In this document: piece by piece, positions 34,882-42,891 of the stretch
Layout of the letters: each line of letters opens with the position of its first letter
Numbering within the stretch: position 1 is the first letter of the stretch
NCBI RefSeq assembly: GCF_017921975.2
Contig: NZ_JAGEMO020000016.1
Location: forward strand, 124,001-188,000
Source of the DNA: Hymenobacter terricola
Lineage (GTDB): Bacteria; Bacteroidota; Bacteroidia; Cytophagales; Hymenobacteraceae
DNA: 64,000 nt
Reading direction: 5' to 3'
Position numbers and translations under genes: made by a program
Notes under the pieces: generated by a model
The model's input: only the letters and a program-made list of their open reading frames with translations
Database searches by the model: none
What the model was told of the DNA's origin: nothing

Positions 34882-36450
34882 ATGAAAGCATTTTTACTCT
34901 TGCGTGAACGTTGGCTGCTGAGCATTTGCGCAGTGATTGTTCCACTGCTGAGCTACGGGCAGGGGGGCAAACCCGGGGCGGTGGGGCTGGCCGTGCTCAC
35001 CGGCCGGGTGAGCGGGGCCACCACCGATTCGGTGGCTGTGTCGCTGCGCGAAAACCCGCTCGACCCGACGGAGAAGCTGTTCCGCATTGCCTTGAGCAGC
35101 AAGGGCGAATTCCGCCTGGCCGTGCCGGTGAGCGGCCCCACCAAGGCCGATTTGGTGTACGGCGACGACGTGGCCCCGCTCTTCCTGGACCCCGGCACTG
35201 ATATGGACGTGCGCTTCAAGGGCAGCGACATGGCGGGCACCTTGAAATTTAAAGCCAACGACGTGCCCACCGGCCTGGCCACCAAGCTGCGCAACGGCGC
35301 AAACCTGACCGACGAGCAGCGCCACCGCCAGCAGGCCGCCAACGCCAACACCTACCTGGTGGAAGCCGATGCTCAATTCGTGGAGAACGACGGGTTTCAG
35401 GTGCTGCCCGATAACATTCAGCTCTACGAAGCCCCGTTCCTGTCCTTCCTGGAGTACCGCCGCAAGCACGAGTTCGAGTTTCTGGACGACCACGCGGCCC
35501 GGCAGTCCTTCACGCAGGAGTTCTACAACTATGCCCACGCCGAAGTGGTGTACGCCTACGCCAACGACAAGCTGACTTTCCAGGACCTGCGCGAGCAAGT
35601 GGTGAACACCGAAGGCCGCCTGAAAATGGCCCCCGACTACTACAACTTTCTGCGGGAGCCCGGCCTGCTCAACGAGCCCAACGCCGCGCAGAGCGAGCTG
35701 TATTACGAATTTCTGCTCAACTACGTGCATTTTGCCGTGGCCCAGGACCACCACCAGCCCACCGACCCCGACTTCTACCCTGCCTGCTACGCGCTGGCCA
35801 GCAAGAAGCTGACCGGCTCCATCCGCGCCGTGATTCTGGGCCGCGTGCTGCAGCAATCCTTCCGTTTCGGACACGTGAAGCAGGCCGCCGCCCTGCTCGC
35901 GGACTTTCGCAACTACGACCTGAAAACGCAGTTTTACCCCGGCTTACTGGCCGATTTTAACCGGCACAAGGACTTTGCCATTGGCGCGCCGGCCCCGGAT
36001 TTTGCGCTGGCTTCGGCCACCGGCGACACCGTGCACCTGCACGATTTCGTGGGCCAGCTGGTGTACCTCAATTTCTGGAAAACCACCAACGGCCTTTGCC
36101 TGCGCGACCTGCCCTACGCCCAGGATTTGATGCACCGGTTCGAAGGCAGGAACATTGTCTTCATCAACATTGCGCTGGATGAAAACGAGCTGGCCTGGCG
36201 CCAGCTGGTGGCCGCCAAGAAGCTGCCCGGCGTGCAGCTGCGCCTCGGCGGCGGCGTGCTCTCGGCTCTGGCGCAGGCCTATGCCGTGCAGGACGTGCCC
36301 ACCTACATACTGGTGGGCGAAGACGGTGCCTTCCTCAACACCAAGCCCAAGCGCCTGAGCAGCCGCGCCGCCGTGGACGAAATCAGCCAGTCCTTCGGAA
36401 AAGCCAGCACCTACACCACGGCCATCGAGCTGGCGGCCAGCAAGAAATAA
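34882..36450 (+). CDS. Exported thioredoxin-fold (TlpA/AhpC-like) protein lacking one active cysteine
   Basis: This 522-residue protein has a signal peptide ending near SYGQG. Residues about 30-130 match the N-terminal DUF4369-like beta domain found in Bacteroidota thioredoxin-fold proteins (LTGRVSGATTDSVAVSLREN). A helical middle follows. The C-terminal ~150 residues form a TlpA/peroxiredoxin fold (APAPDFALASATGDTVHLHD, VYLNFWKTTNGLCLRDLP, VQDVPTYILVGEDG with the cis-Pro). The usual CxxC reads NGLC, so only the second Cys remains and normal dithiol redox activity is doubtful. The ATG at 34882 is chosen over an in-frame upstream codon because it starts the signal peptide. Confidence 0.8.
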   Translation: MKAFLLLRERWLLSICAVIVPLLSYGQGGKPGAVGLAVLTGRVSGATTDSVAVSLRENPLDPTEKLFRIALSSKGEFRLAVPVSGPTKADLVYGDDVAPLFLDPGTDMDVRFKGSDMAGTLKFKANDVPTGLATKLRNGANLTDEQRHRQQAANANTYLVEADAQFVENDGFQVLPDNIQLYEAPFLSFLEYRRKHEFEFLDDHAARQSFTQEFYNYAHAEVVYAYANDKLTFQDLREQVVNTEGRLKMAPDYYNFLREPGLLNEPNAAQSELYYEFLLNYVHFAVAQDHHQPTDPDFYPACYALASKKLTGSIRAVILGRVLQQSFRFGHVKQAAALLADFRNYDLKTQFYPGLLADFNRHKDFAIGAPAPDFALASATGDTVHLHDFVGQLVYLNFWKTTNGLCLRDLPYAQDLMHRFEGRNIVFINIALDENELAWRQLVAAKKLPGVQLRLGGGVLSALAQAYAVQDVPTYILVGEDGAFLNTKPKRLSSRAAVDEISQSFGKASTYTTAIELAASKK

Positions 36451-36536
36451 GTGAGCGGTATTGCGAGCGGAGCGGGCGGCAGTAAACCGGCCGGGGCTGT
36501 CAGGCTACCCGGCACCGCTCGGGCGGGCAGTTTGGC

Positions 36537-37259
36537 TTAGGCGGGAATACCCGGAAGCCGCCACCACCCCCAGCATGGCCGCTGACAGCGCGGTAACGAG
36601 CGTTTCAAAATCGTCGAGGGCAAACCTGGCCAGCACAGGCGCACCAGCAGCAGCGTGAGGGCCGTGCTGCTGGCCAGCCGCCAGTAGCGCCCAATGGCCC
36701 CGGCCGGCGCGGCGGCCACCGCCGTTTGGGGCAGCCGCCACACAAACCGCAGCAGCAGCCCGGCCCCGAGGGTGGAAGTCAAGACCGCCAGCACCACGAA
36801 CACCGCCGGGGCAAACGGCCCGATGGGCAGGCGCGCTTTCAGCCACGGAAAATGCGGCACCAGCTGGCCTTGGCGGTGCGTGAAGCTGTCCCAGACAAGG
36901 TGCGTTGCGGCCCCGGTGATGATGCTCAGCACCACCACCCCGTAGTGCCGGCGGAAGTACCGGCCCCATTCCACGCCCCGAAACCGCGCCAGCCGCTGCC
37001 GCAGGAACCGGGGCAGGTGCGCAATCAGTGGGTCGCGCACCACCCAATGAAACAGAAACGCCAGCCCCAGCGAAACGGGGCAGCTGAAATACAGAATACT
37101 GGCCCAGGTATGGCTGTGCCGATTGTGCAATCCCAGCCGCAGAAACTTTTCAAAATCGGGGGCAATGCTGCCGATAATCAGCCCCGTAGCCGAAAACCAG
37201 GTTTTGCGGTTGCGCAGCAGCGGCAGCACCGCCGCCACATGAAACAAGGTAAAAGGCAT
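36537..37259 (-). CDS. DUF4184-type membrane protein, probably frameshifted near its end
   Basis: The start MPFTLFHVAAVLPLLRNRK, GLIIGSIAPDFEKFLRLG and ATHLVWDSFTHRQGQLV are the landmarks of DUF4184 integral membrane proteins (function unknown). Several TM helices are visible. The last 25 residues in this frame (RSLPRCQRPCWGWWRLPGIPA) look like random sequence. The overlapping frame from about 36640 down to 36505 gives a natural ending (ALDDFETLVTALSAAMLGV). A one-base change near 36640 would join the two, so the gene is either frameshifted or carries a sequencing error. Confidence 0.7.
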   Translation of the reverse strand: MPFTLFHVAAVLPLLRNRKTWFSATGLIIGSIAPDFEKFLRLGLHNRHSHTWASILYFSCPVSLGLAFLFHWVVRDPLIAHLPRFLRQRLARFRGVEWGRYFRRHYGVVVLSIITGAATHLVWDSFTHRQGQLVPHFPWLKARLPIGPFAPAVFVVLAVLTSTLGAGLLLRFVWRLPQTAVAAAPAGAIGRYWRLASSTALTLLLVRLCWPGLPSTILKRSLPRCQRPCWGWWRLPGIPA

Positions 37260-37306
37260 CGGCAGGAGGGAAAGCAGAACGACAAGGCAAAGAACAGTCC
37301 TTCAGC

Positions 37307-37640
37307 TTAAACTCGTTGCCGCAGCGCGGGGCTGGTGGCTGGCTCGGCCGCCACCGGCCCCGCGCTGCGGTGGGCTGCATCCAGCGCCTCCAGCACGGCT
37401 GCGTCCGCACTCACCTCAACCTTGCGGGCCCAGAGCTTGGGCGAGGCCAGCAAGGCCAGCAAGGCCGGCAGGTCGGCGCGGGGGAGGGTGCCGGGCTGGG
37501 ACCGCCGCCCGCCCAGTCGATGTAGCGCAGGTTGTCGTTGACGATGGTGGGGCGGAGCGGCGAATTATACAGAATGGTGTGAATCAGAGACTCGTCGGAG
37601 CCCCACGTGAGGCGGGCAAAGCGGCGCCGACGCGGCTGGC
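37307..37640 (-). pseudogene. C-terminal remnant of a GT14 (core-2/I-branching) glycosyltransferase
   Basis: The minus strand reads RRFARLTWGSDESLIHTILYN, then SPLRPTIVNDNLRYIDWAGG. After a one-base frame shift near 37500 it continues PGTLPRADLPALLALLASPK, LWARKVEV to a TAA. The ESLIHTILYNSP and VNDNLRYIDW motifs are typical of beta-1,6-N-acetylglucosaminyltransferase (GT14) C-termini. The catalytic N-terminal two thirds are absent, and the preceding DNA is the truncated GT2 gene. It is non-functional. Confidence 0.7.
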
Positions 37641-37659
37641 AAAGCTGCCGTTTTGCGGT

Positions 37660-38046
37660 TCAGCCGGGCTTGCGGCCGGGCTGGCTTGGGTAAGAATTAC
37701 GCCCATTAGGTTGGTTGGGAATGGAGGAATAGCGAAGGGCAACCAGCGGTTCCAGCAGGTCGGGGGCCACTTCGGTGTCGTTGTTGAGGAAGAAAACGTA
37801 CTCGCCCCGGGCCGCCGCCACGCCCAGATTATTGCCGCCTGCGGAGCCCCGGTTTTCTTTGGAACGAATAAGCCGCACCTCGGGAAACTGCGCGGCAATG
37901 GGCGCTGGGTCTTCGGTGGGCGAGCCGTTATCGACCACAATTACCTCGTAGTTGGGGTAGGTCAGCAACCGCAGCGAGGCCAGCATCTCGCAGGTGATGC
38001 CGGGATGGTTGTAGTTGACGGTGATGATGGAAACGAGGGGCTGCAT
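37660..38046 (-). pseudogene. 5' fragment of a GT2 glycosyltransferase
   Basis: The frame begins MQPLVSIITVNYNHPGITCE with the GT2 nucleotide-sugar fold: EVIVVDNGSPTEDP, ENRGSAGGNNLGVAAARGEY, VFFLNNDTEVAP (the DxD-like metal site). It stops matching after about 105 residues and ends in unrelated sequence at a stop. Family members are about 300 residues, so roughly two thirds are lost. It is joined out of frame to the GT14 remnant, which implies a deletion that fused two neighbouring genes. Confidence 0.75.
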
Positions 38047-38096
38047 GAGCAGGGATTGAGGAGGGGATTTTTGGGGGGAAGCATGACGGCCTTTTT

Positions 38097-39440
38097 TCAG
38101 CCAGTTGCGGAAATAATCAGGGCCGTGCTGTCGTAGCGGGCCACGCCGCAGAGCACGATTTCGACCGGCGCGGCGGTGGCGGCGCGGATATCGGCCACGG
38201 CCTGCTGGTCGGTGGGCTGCCAGGCGCGGCTGGCCCTGAGTGTGAGCAGCACCGGCTGGAGCTGCGGCAGCAGGGTGACGGGGTAAGTGGCTTCGAGCAA
38301 AGCCGGCAACTCGATGAGCACCAGCCGGGCCTGCGCGGCGCGGTGCCGGGTCAGCTCGTCGAGCGTGGTGCGGTGCCGGGTGGCGGCATCGGCGTCGTAA
38401 AACATCGCATCGGCGCTGGCCGAAATGCCGGTGCTGCCCGCCGGGTACAGGGCCAGCGTGGGCAGGCCGATATCGTTGCCGCGTTGGGCCAGGGCCTGCA
38501 CCAGCGTGGTTTTGCCCTCCTGGCGCAGGGGGCTCACCACGCCCACCACGTAGGGCCGGGCGGTGGCGTCGGCGCTCACTCTGCGCAGCACCTGCCGCGC
38601 CAGATGCTCAACGCTGCGTTGGTGGTAGCCGTTGGTATCATACTTTTTGGGGTCGATGGCCGGCAGCAGGCCCAGCACCGGCAGGCCGGTTTGCTGCTGC
38701 GCCACCGAGGGCATCCGCAGCGATTTATCCAGCAACCCCATCCCCAGCAGCGTGGCCGCCACGAAGAAAAAGCCGCCAAACGCCCCGCCCGCTACCAGCA
38801 CCAGGCGCTTGCCGCCCCTGGCCTGCGAGGGCAGAAACGGCGGCGCTACGATTTTGAGGTTGGTGGTCAGCTCGTTGTTTTGCTGCGAGGCCTTGCTGTC
38901 GTTGAGGCTGGTGAGCAGCGCGAAATAGGTTTTCTGGGTCAGGTCGATTTCCCGCTCGATGCGCTTGAGCATGGCCCCGAGGGGCGCCATTTTGTGGTAT
39001 TCTGCCATAAACTCGCCCTTGCGGCGGCCCATCACCTCCAGCTTGACCTTGTTTTCGGTGGCTTCCAGCATGTTTTTCACCCATTCATCGAGCAGGCCCT
39101 TGCTGGGAATGCCGTCCACCGAACTGAGCTGGGCATAATGGTCGTTGAGCGTGGTGCGGATGGCCAGCACGGTTTCGGCGGCCAGCGTGGGGCCGGTGAG
39201 CTGCTAGAGCAGCGCGACCGGCAGCAAAACCCGCATCCGCGCGAGCGAAGCCCAGTTCAACAGCATGGGGTCCAGCTCTTTCAGTTGCAGGCGGCCTGCT
39301 CCCTGGTTTCCCGCGATTTTATGAGTGACAGCAGGTTGTCGAAGGCGTTGCTGGTCCGGAAATAGTCGCTCTCCGAGTTGCCCGTGAGCGAGTAGCCCGA
39401 GGCAATGCCCGTGTAAATGGTGGTTTCCGAAGCGTAGGAT
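38097..39440 (-). pseudogene. Broken Wzz/BY-kinase chain-length gene
   Basis: The 3' part (38097-39170) encodes a coiled GNVR region (KTYFALLTSLNDSKASQQNN), a TM helix (LVLVAGGAFGGFFFVAATLL) and a kinase-like domain with an intact P-loop (PLRQEGKTTLVQAL). Upstream homology continues in pieces: TIYTGIASGYSLTGNSES, DYFRTSNAFDNLLSLIKS, then a frameshift near 39295, LQLKELDPMLLNWASLARMR, and an in-frame TAG at 39204-39206. The N-terminal TM is missing because the sequence is fused to the TolC-like gene near 39440. An internal start at 39170 could still give the kinase half, but a working chain-length protein is unlikely. Confidence 0.75.
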
Positions 39441-40048
39441 TTAAGCAGCATTTCGCCGGCTTTGAATTGCTTCTCGGCCAGCTGGTAATTTACCTGGGCA
39501 TTATAGTAGGATTGTTAACTCATAGACAGTGTATTATAGTTGAGTAGCACGGTCTGGTACAGGTCGATGATAGACTGGCGCAGGCGGTCTTCCTGGGCCT
39601 GCCGCAAGTGCTCCAGCTTCTGGTATTGCAACTGCTGCCGGTTGATTTGGTTGCGCCGGTTTAGGAGCCGGTCCAGCGGCAGGTTCAGGTTGATGGCCGT
39701 GGAATAGTGCGTTTGCGACGAGGTGGTGCCGGCGTTGGGCAGCAGCCTTTGGTCGGCCACCGTCACGCTGGCAATGTTGCCATAGCCGAAGTTGTTCGAG
39801 AGCAGAATGCTGCTCAGAATGGCCTTGCGGGCCATTTGCAGGTCTTCGTGCGTAATGTCCTTATCGGTTTTGACGGCCTCCAGCGCGGCCGAGTGCTGCA
39901 CGGCCGCTGCCGCCAGCAGCGGCAGCGCCACCGCAGGAGCCTCGAAAAAGATGGCCTGCCAGGCCTCCGGTAGCGGTGCGGCGGCCTGGCCCCGGCCCGG
40001 CAGCGCATGCCCCAGCAGGCCCAGCAACAGCAGCACGAGGTGCTTCAT
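39440..40048 (-). pseudogene. TolC-like outer-membrane protein gene with premature stop and fused end
   Basis: The start MKHLVLLLLGLLGHALPGRG is a signal peptide, and its ATG overlaps the stop of the upstream sugar transferase gene (TAATG). The body shows coiled outer-membrane efflux features (RNQINRQQLQYQKLEHLRQA, SIIDLYQTVLLNYNTLSMS). An in-frame TAA (39515-39517) interrupts it, but the same frame continues with QSYYNAQVNYQLAEKQFKAG, which belongs to the family. The frame then runs into Wzz sequence. A truncated ~177-residue protein could be made; it would lack the second half of the barrel repeat. Confidence 0.7.
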
Positions 40049-41214
40049 TATACGTTCTCCTTTTGAAACAGCGCCGGGATGGTGCGCAGCAGGATTTTCA
40101 GGCATTTCCGCAGCGAGTGCTGCTGGGCGTACTCATTATCAAGGGCTTTGCGCTCGTCTTCCGACATGTCGCCGCCCTTGCCGCGCTTCATCACCTGCCA
40201 CAATCCGGTGATGCCCGCCGGCGCAATAAACCGGGCCGCAAACTGGTCCGTCATCAGCTTCTCCGCCTCATACAACGGCAGCGGGCGGTTGCCCACAATG
40301 GCCATGTCGCCGCGCAGCACATTCCAGAGCTGTGGCAGTTCGTCGATGCTGGTGTTTCGGATAAAATGTCCCGCACGGGTGATGCGCGCGTCATTGGCAA
40401 TTTTTACGAACGCCGCGCCGCCCTGTGCCTTTTTATCGAGCCAGTACTGCTTCTCGCAAACCTCCGCGCCCTTTTCATCGAAGAGCAGGCTTTGGCACCG
40501 GCCCGTGCCTCCGAGCGCGCAGGTCGCGCACAGCCCCGCCACCACGGCCGGCGCGGCGGTGGGGGGCGTCGCGTACTGGTTCAGCTTTTTCATCGAGGCC
40601 AGGAGCTTGTCGGCGTCGGGCCGCATCGAGCGAAACTTCCAGAATTTGAATACCTTATAGCCAGTGCCCACCCGGTACGAGAAGTAAAAAACCGGCCCCC
40701 TGGATTCGAGCCGCACCAGCGCGGCCACCACCAGCAGCAGTGGCGACAGCAGCACCAACGCCGCCGTGGCGCACACGATGTCGAAGACCCGCTTGCCCGG
40801 CGTTTTGCGGAACGTGTACTGGCTCGCCGCTTCGGGCGCGGCGGGCCGGTTCACGAAGTAAATGCGCGCCAGCAGCTCCTTGCGGGCCATATGCTGGGGC
40901 AATACGTCCGCGATGCCCAGCAGCAGCGCCTGGGCGGCTGGGGTCAGCTCGGCGTTGGCCAGCCAGAAAACCGGGCACTCCACGGCCAGCTCCTTTTTCA
41001 GCATCCGCATCAGTTCCAGGCCCAGCCGGGAGGTGAGGGGCGCGGCGTCGATGATGGCCTCAAAAGCGCGTTCGGGCCGCTGGCACAGGGCCACCATCCG
41101 GGCGGCACTGTCGATGTGCAGCACCGCCAGGTCATCGGCGTAGGTCTGCTGGAACCGGGCCGCTTCCGCAGCATCGGCCGAGAGGTAAACGACGGTCTTT
41201 TTGGCCTTTTTCAT
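40048..41214 (-). CDS. Phosphoglycosyl transferase (WcaJ-like) with receiver-like N-terminus and Cys-rich insert
   Basis: This 388-residue protein probably starts EPS repeat-unit synthesis by moving a sugar phosphate to undecaprenyl phosphate. Residues about 1-120 resemble a receiver fold without a proper acidic pocket (VVYLSADAAEAARFQ, FEAIIDAAPLTSRLGLEL). The transferase domain (from about 135) has KRVFDIVCATAALVLLSPLL (membrane helix), FSYRVGTGYKVFKFWKFRSM, the catalytic Asp-Glu in TSIDELPQLWNVLRGDMA and VGNRPLPLYEAEKL. Between them lies an unusual insert with AGLCATCALGGTGRC and EVCEKQYW, four to five Cys that could bind metal. The stop overlaps the TolC-like start, and it belongs to the minus-strand EPS operon. 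Confidence 0.88.
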   Translation of the reverse strand: MKKAKKTVVYLSADAAEAARFQQTYADDLAVLHIDSAARMVALCQRPERAFEAIIDAAPLTSRLGLELMRMLKKELAVECPVFWLANAELTPAAQALLLGIADVLPQHMARKELLARIYFVNRPAAPEAASQYTFRKTPGKRVFDIVCATAALVLLSPLLLVVAALVRLESRGPVFYFSYRVGTGYKVFKFWKFRSMRPDADKLLASMKKLNQYATPPTAAPAVVAGLCATCALGGTGRCQSLLFDEKGAEVCEKQYWLDKKAQGGAAFVKIANDARITRAGHFIRNTSIDELPQLWNVLRGDMAIVGNRPLPLYEAEKLMTDQFAARFIAPAGITGLWQVMKRGKGGDMSEDERKALDNEYAQQHSLRKCLKILLRTIPALFQKENV

Positions 41215-41241
41215 CGTTGTGGGAGCTGCTTAAAAAGGAGC

Positions 41242-41618
41242 TTAAAAACTGAGCTTGCGCATCATGTTTTTCAGGCACAGGTCCAACTCCTCCGGGTCGA
41301 AAGGCTTCACCATATAGTCGTCGGCGCCGTGGCGCAGGCGCTGGATTTTGCTGCTGCTTTCTTCCTTGCCCGAGAGCATGATGAGGGGCGTATGGCGGTG
41401 CAAGACGCTGGTGCGCAACGGCTTGATGGAGGCCGGGCCGTTCATGACGGGCATTTCGTAGTCGGCCACAATGGCGTCCACGTCATTGCCGTCGTCCAGC
41501 CACCGCATCGCCTCCTGGCCGTTGGGCTGCGGTGCCACCAGGTACTCATCCTCAAAGTAGCGCTTCAGAATGAGTTGAATAGTAGGCTCGTCTCGACTGC
41601 CAGTAAGATTTTTTCCAT
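41242..41618 (-). pseudogene. Response regulator with a one-base deletion in the acidic pocket
   Basis: The ATG at 41618 reads MEKILLAVE and then goes out of frame. Shifting by one base gives DEPTIQLILKRYFEDEYL and then the continuous receiver QEAMRWLDDGNDVDAIVADY, EMPVMNG, LIMLSGKEESSSK and MVKPFDPEEL. The phospho-acceptor Asp and the conserved Lys are intact; only the VEDDEP pocket is hit. The gene is therefore a normal single-domain receiver broken by one missing base, or the base is a sequence error. It lies in the minus-strand EPS operon between the sugar transferase and a glycosyltransferase. Confidence 0.75.
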
Positions 41619-41668
41619 GCGTTTAGAGATTTAAAAAAATCGAGTATCGGTCAGTCTGCCAGCGGCTT

Positions 41669-42850
41669 TCAATTGTATTCGACGGTTAGATTGAATACCG
41701 GGCGAAGGTTCTGGTTCTGGGGTACCAGCGTGCTGCTTGGCACCTGCTGGAGGTAGAGCTGCTCGACTTGCCGGGTCATGGCCTCGGCGGTGAAGCCGGC
41801 TTGGATGGTTTGGTAGGCGCGTGCGCCCAGCGAGCGGCGCAGCTCCTGGCTGGCTGCCAGCTGCTGGATGGCGGCGGCCAGCTTTGCGGGGTCTTTGATG
41901 GGCACGAGGAGCCCGTTGAGGCCGTGCTCAATGATTTCCTTGGTGGCTTCGATGTTACTGGCAATGACCGGCTTGCCCATGGCCATGGCTTCCAGAATGC
42001 CAATGGGCATGCCTTCCCAGAGCGAGGGTAGGCAGAAGATGTCCAGCGCCTGCAGTACGTCGGGAATGTCCTGGCGGAAGTCGGTGAAAATGACCTTGGC
42101 TTCAATGCCCAGCTGCCGGGCCAGCTGCTGCGCATCGGCCTTCAAATCGCCATTGCCCACCACCAAAAACTTCACGTTGAGCCCCGCCGGCAGGGCCGCC
42201 ACGGCCCGCAGCATGGTGAAAGGGTCCTTCTGGGCCGTCATGCGGGCGATGTAGCCCACCAGCACCACGTCGGCGGCAATGTCCAGCTCGGCCCGCACGT
42301 TGTAGGTGTGCAGGCTGGGGTTGAAGCGTTGCAGGTTGATGCCGTTTTTGATGACCACGGCGCGGCTCATCTTGCTGAATTTCAGACCGTCGCGCCGGTT
42401 GCTTTCGGATACACAGATGGTGGCTCCCGCCTGCGCCATCAGCAGCTTTTCGGCCAATTGGTTGGCTTTGCGGGCCAGGGGTGCCTGGTCGAGGTGAAAG
42501 GACCAGCCGTGCACCGTGTAGATGATGGGCAGGCCCAGCTGCCGGGCTGCCCAGAACATGTTGGAGTGGGCCCGCGTGCCGTGGGCGTGCACAATGTCAA
42601 TCTGCTCATCGCGCAGCAGCCGTTTCACCCGCTGCCAGGTGGTGATGTTGAAGGGGCGCTCGGTGTGGATGACGTGGGTTTTGACGCCCATCGCCATCAG
42701 CCGGTCAATCATGGGGCCGGGCGTGAACGACAGCACAACGGGCTCGAACCGCGTTTTGTCCAGGGCCTGCACCAGGTCCAGGACGTGCGTTTCACCGCCC
42801 CCAATCTGCCCTTGGCGGATGGTTTCTAAAACTCTGATTTTGCGCGGCAT
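41669..42850 (-). CDS. Glycosyltransferase family 4 (GT-B)
   Basis: This 393-residue GT-B enzyme begins MPRKIRVLETIRQGQIGGGE, the Gly-rich N-domain loop. HAHGTRAHSN and YTVHGWSFHLD follow, then the C-domain VGYIARMTAQKDPFTML, FCLPSLWEGMPIGILEAMAM (E-x7-E donor motif) and NGLLVPIKDPAKLA. It resembles EPS transferases of the EpsD/EpsF type. The ATG at 42850 is taken; a longer frame upstream has unnatural composition and shadows the next gene. It is in the minus-strand operon behind sigma-54 site D. The sugar specificity is unknown. Confidence 0.9.
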   Translation of the reverse strand: MPRKIRVLETIRQGQIGGGETHVLDLVQALDKTRFEPVVLSFTPGPMIDRLMAMGVKTHVIHTERPFNITTWQRVKRLLRDEQIDIVHAHGTRAHSNMFWAARQLGLPIIYTVHGWSFHLDQAPLARKANQLAEKLLMAQAGATICVSESNRRDGLKFSKMSRAVVIKNGINLQRFNPSLHTYNVRAELDIAADVVLVGYIARMTAQKDPFTMLRAVAALPAGLNVKFLVVGNGDLKADAQQLARQLGIEAKVIFTDFRQDIPDVLQALDIFCLPSLWEGMPIGILEAMAMGKPVIASNIEATKEIIEHGLNGLLVPIKDPAKLAAAIQQLAASQELRRSLGARAYQTIQAGFTAEAMTRQVEQLYLQQVPSSTLVPQNQNLRPVFNLTVEYN

Positions 42851-42891
42851 AGAATAGGGGAGGGGGATAAATAGCGTTATGAAAGGGCTAA

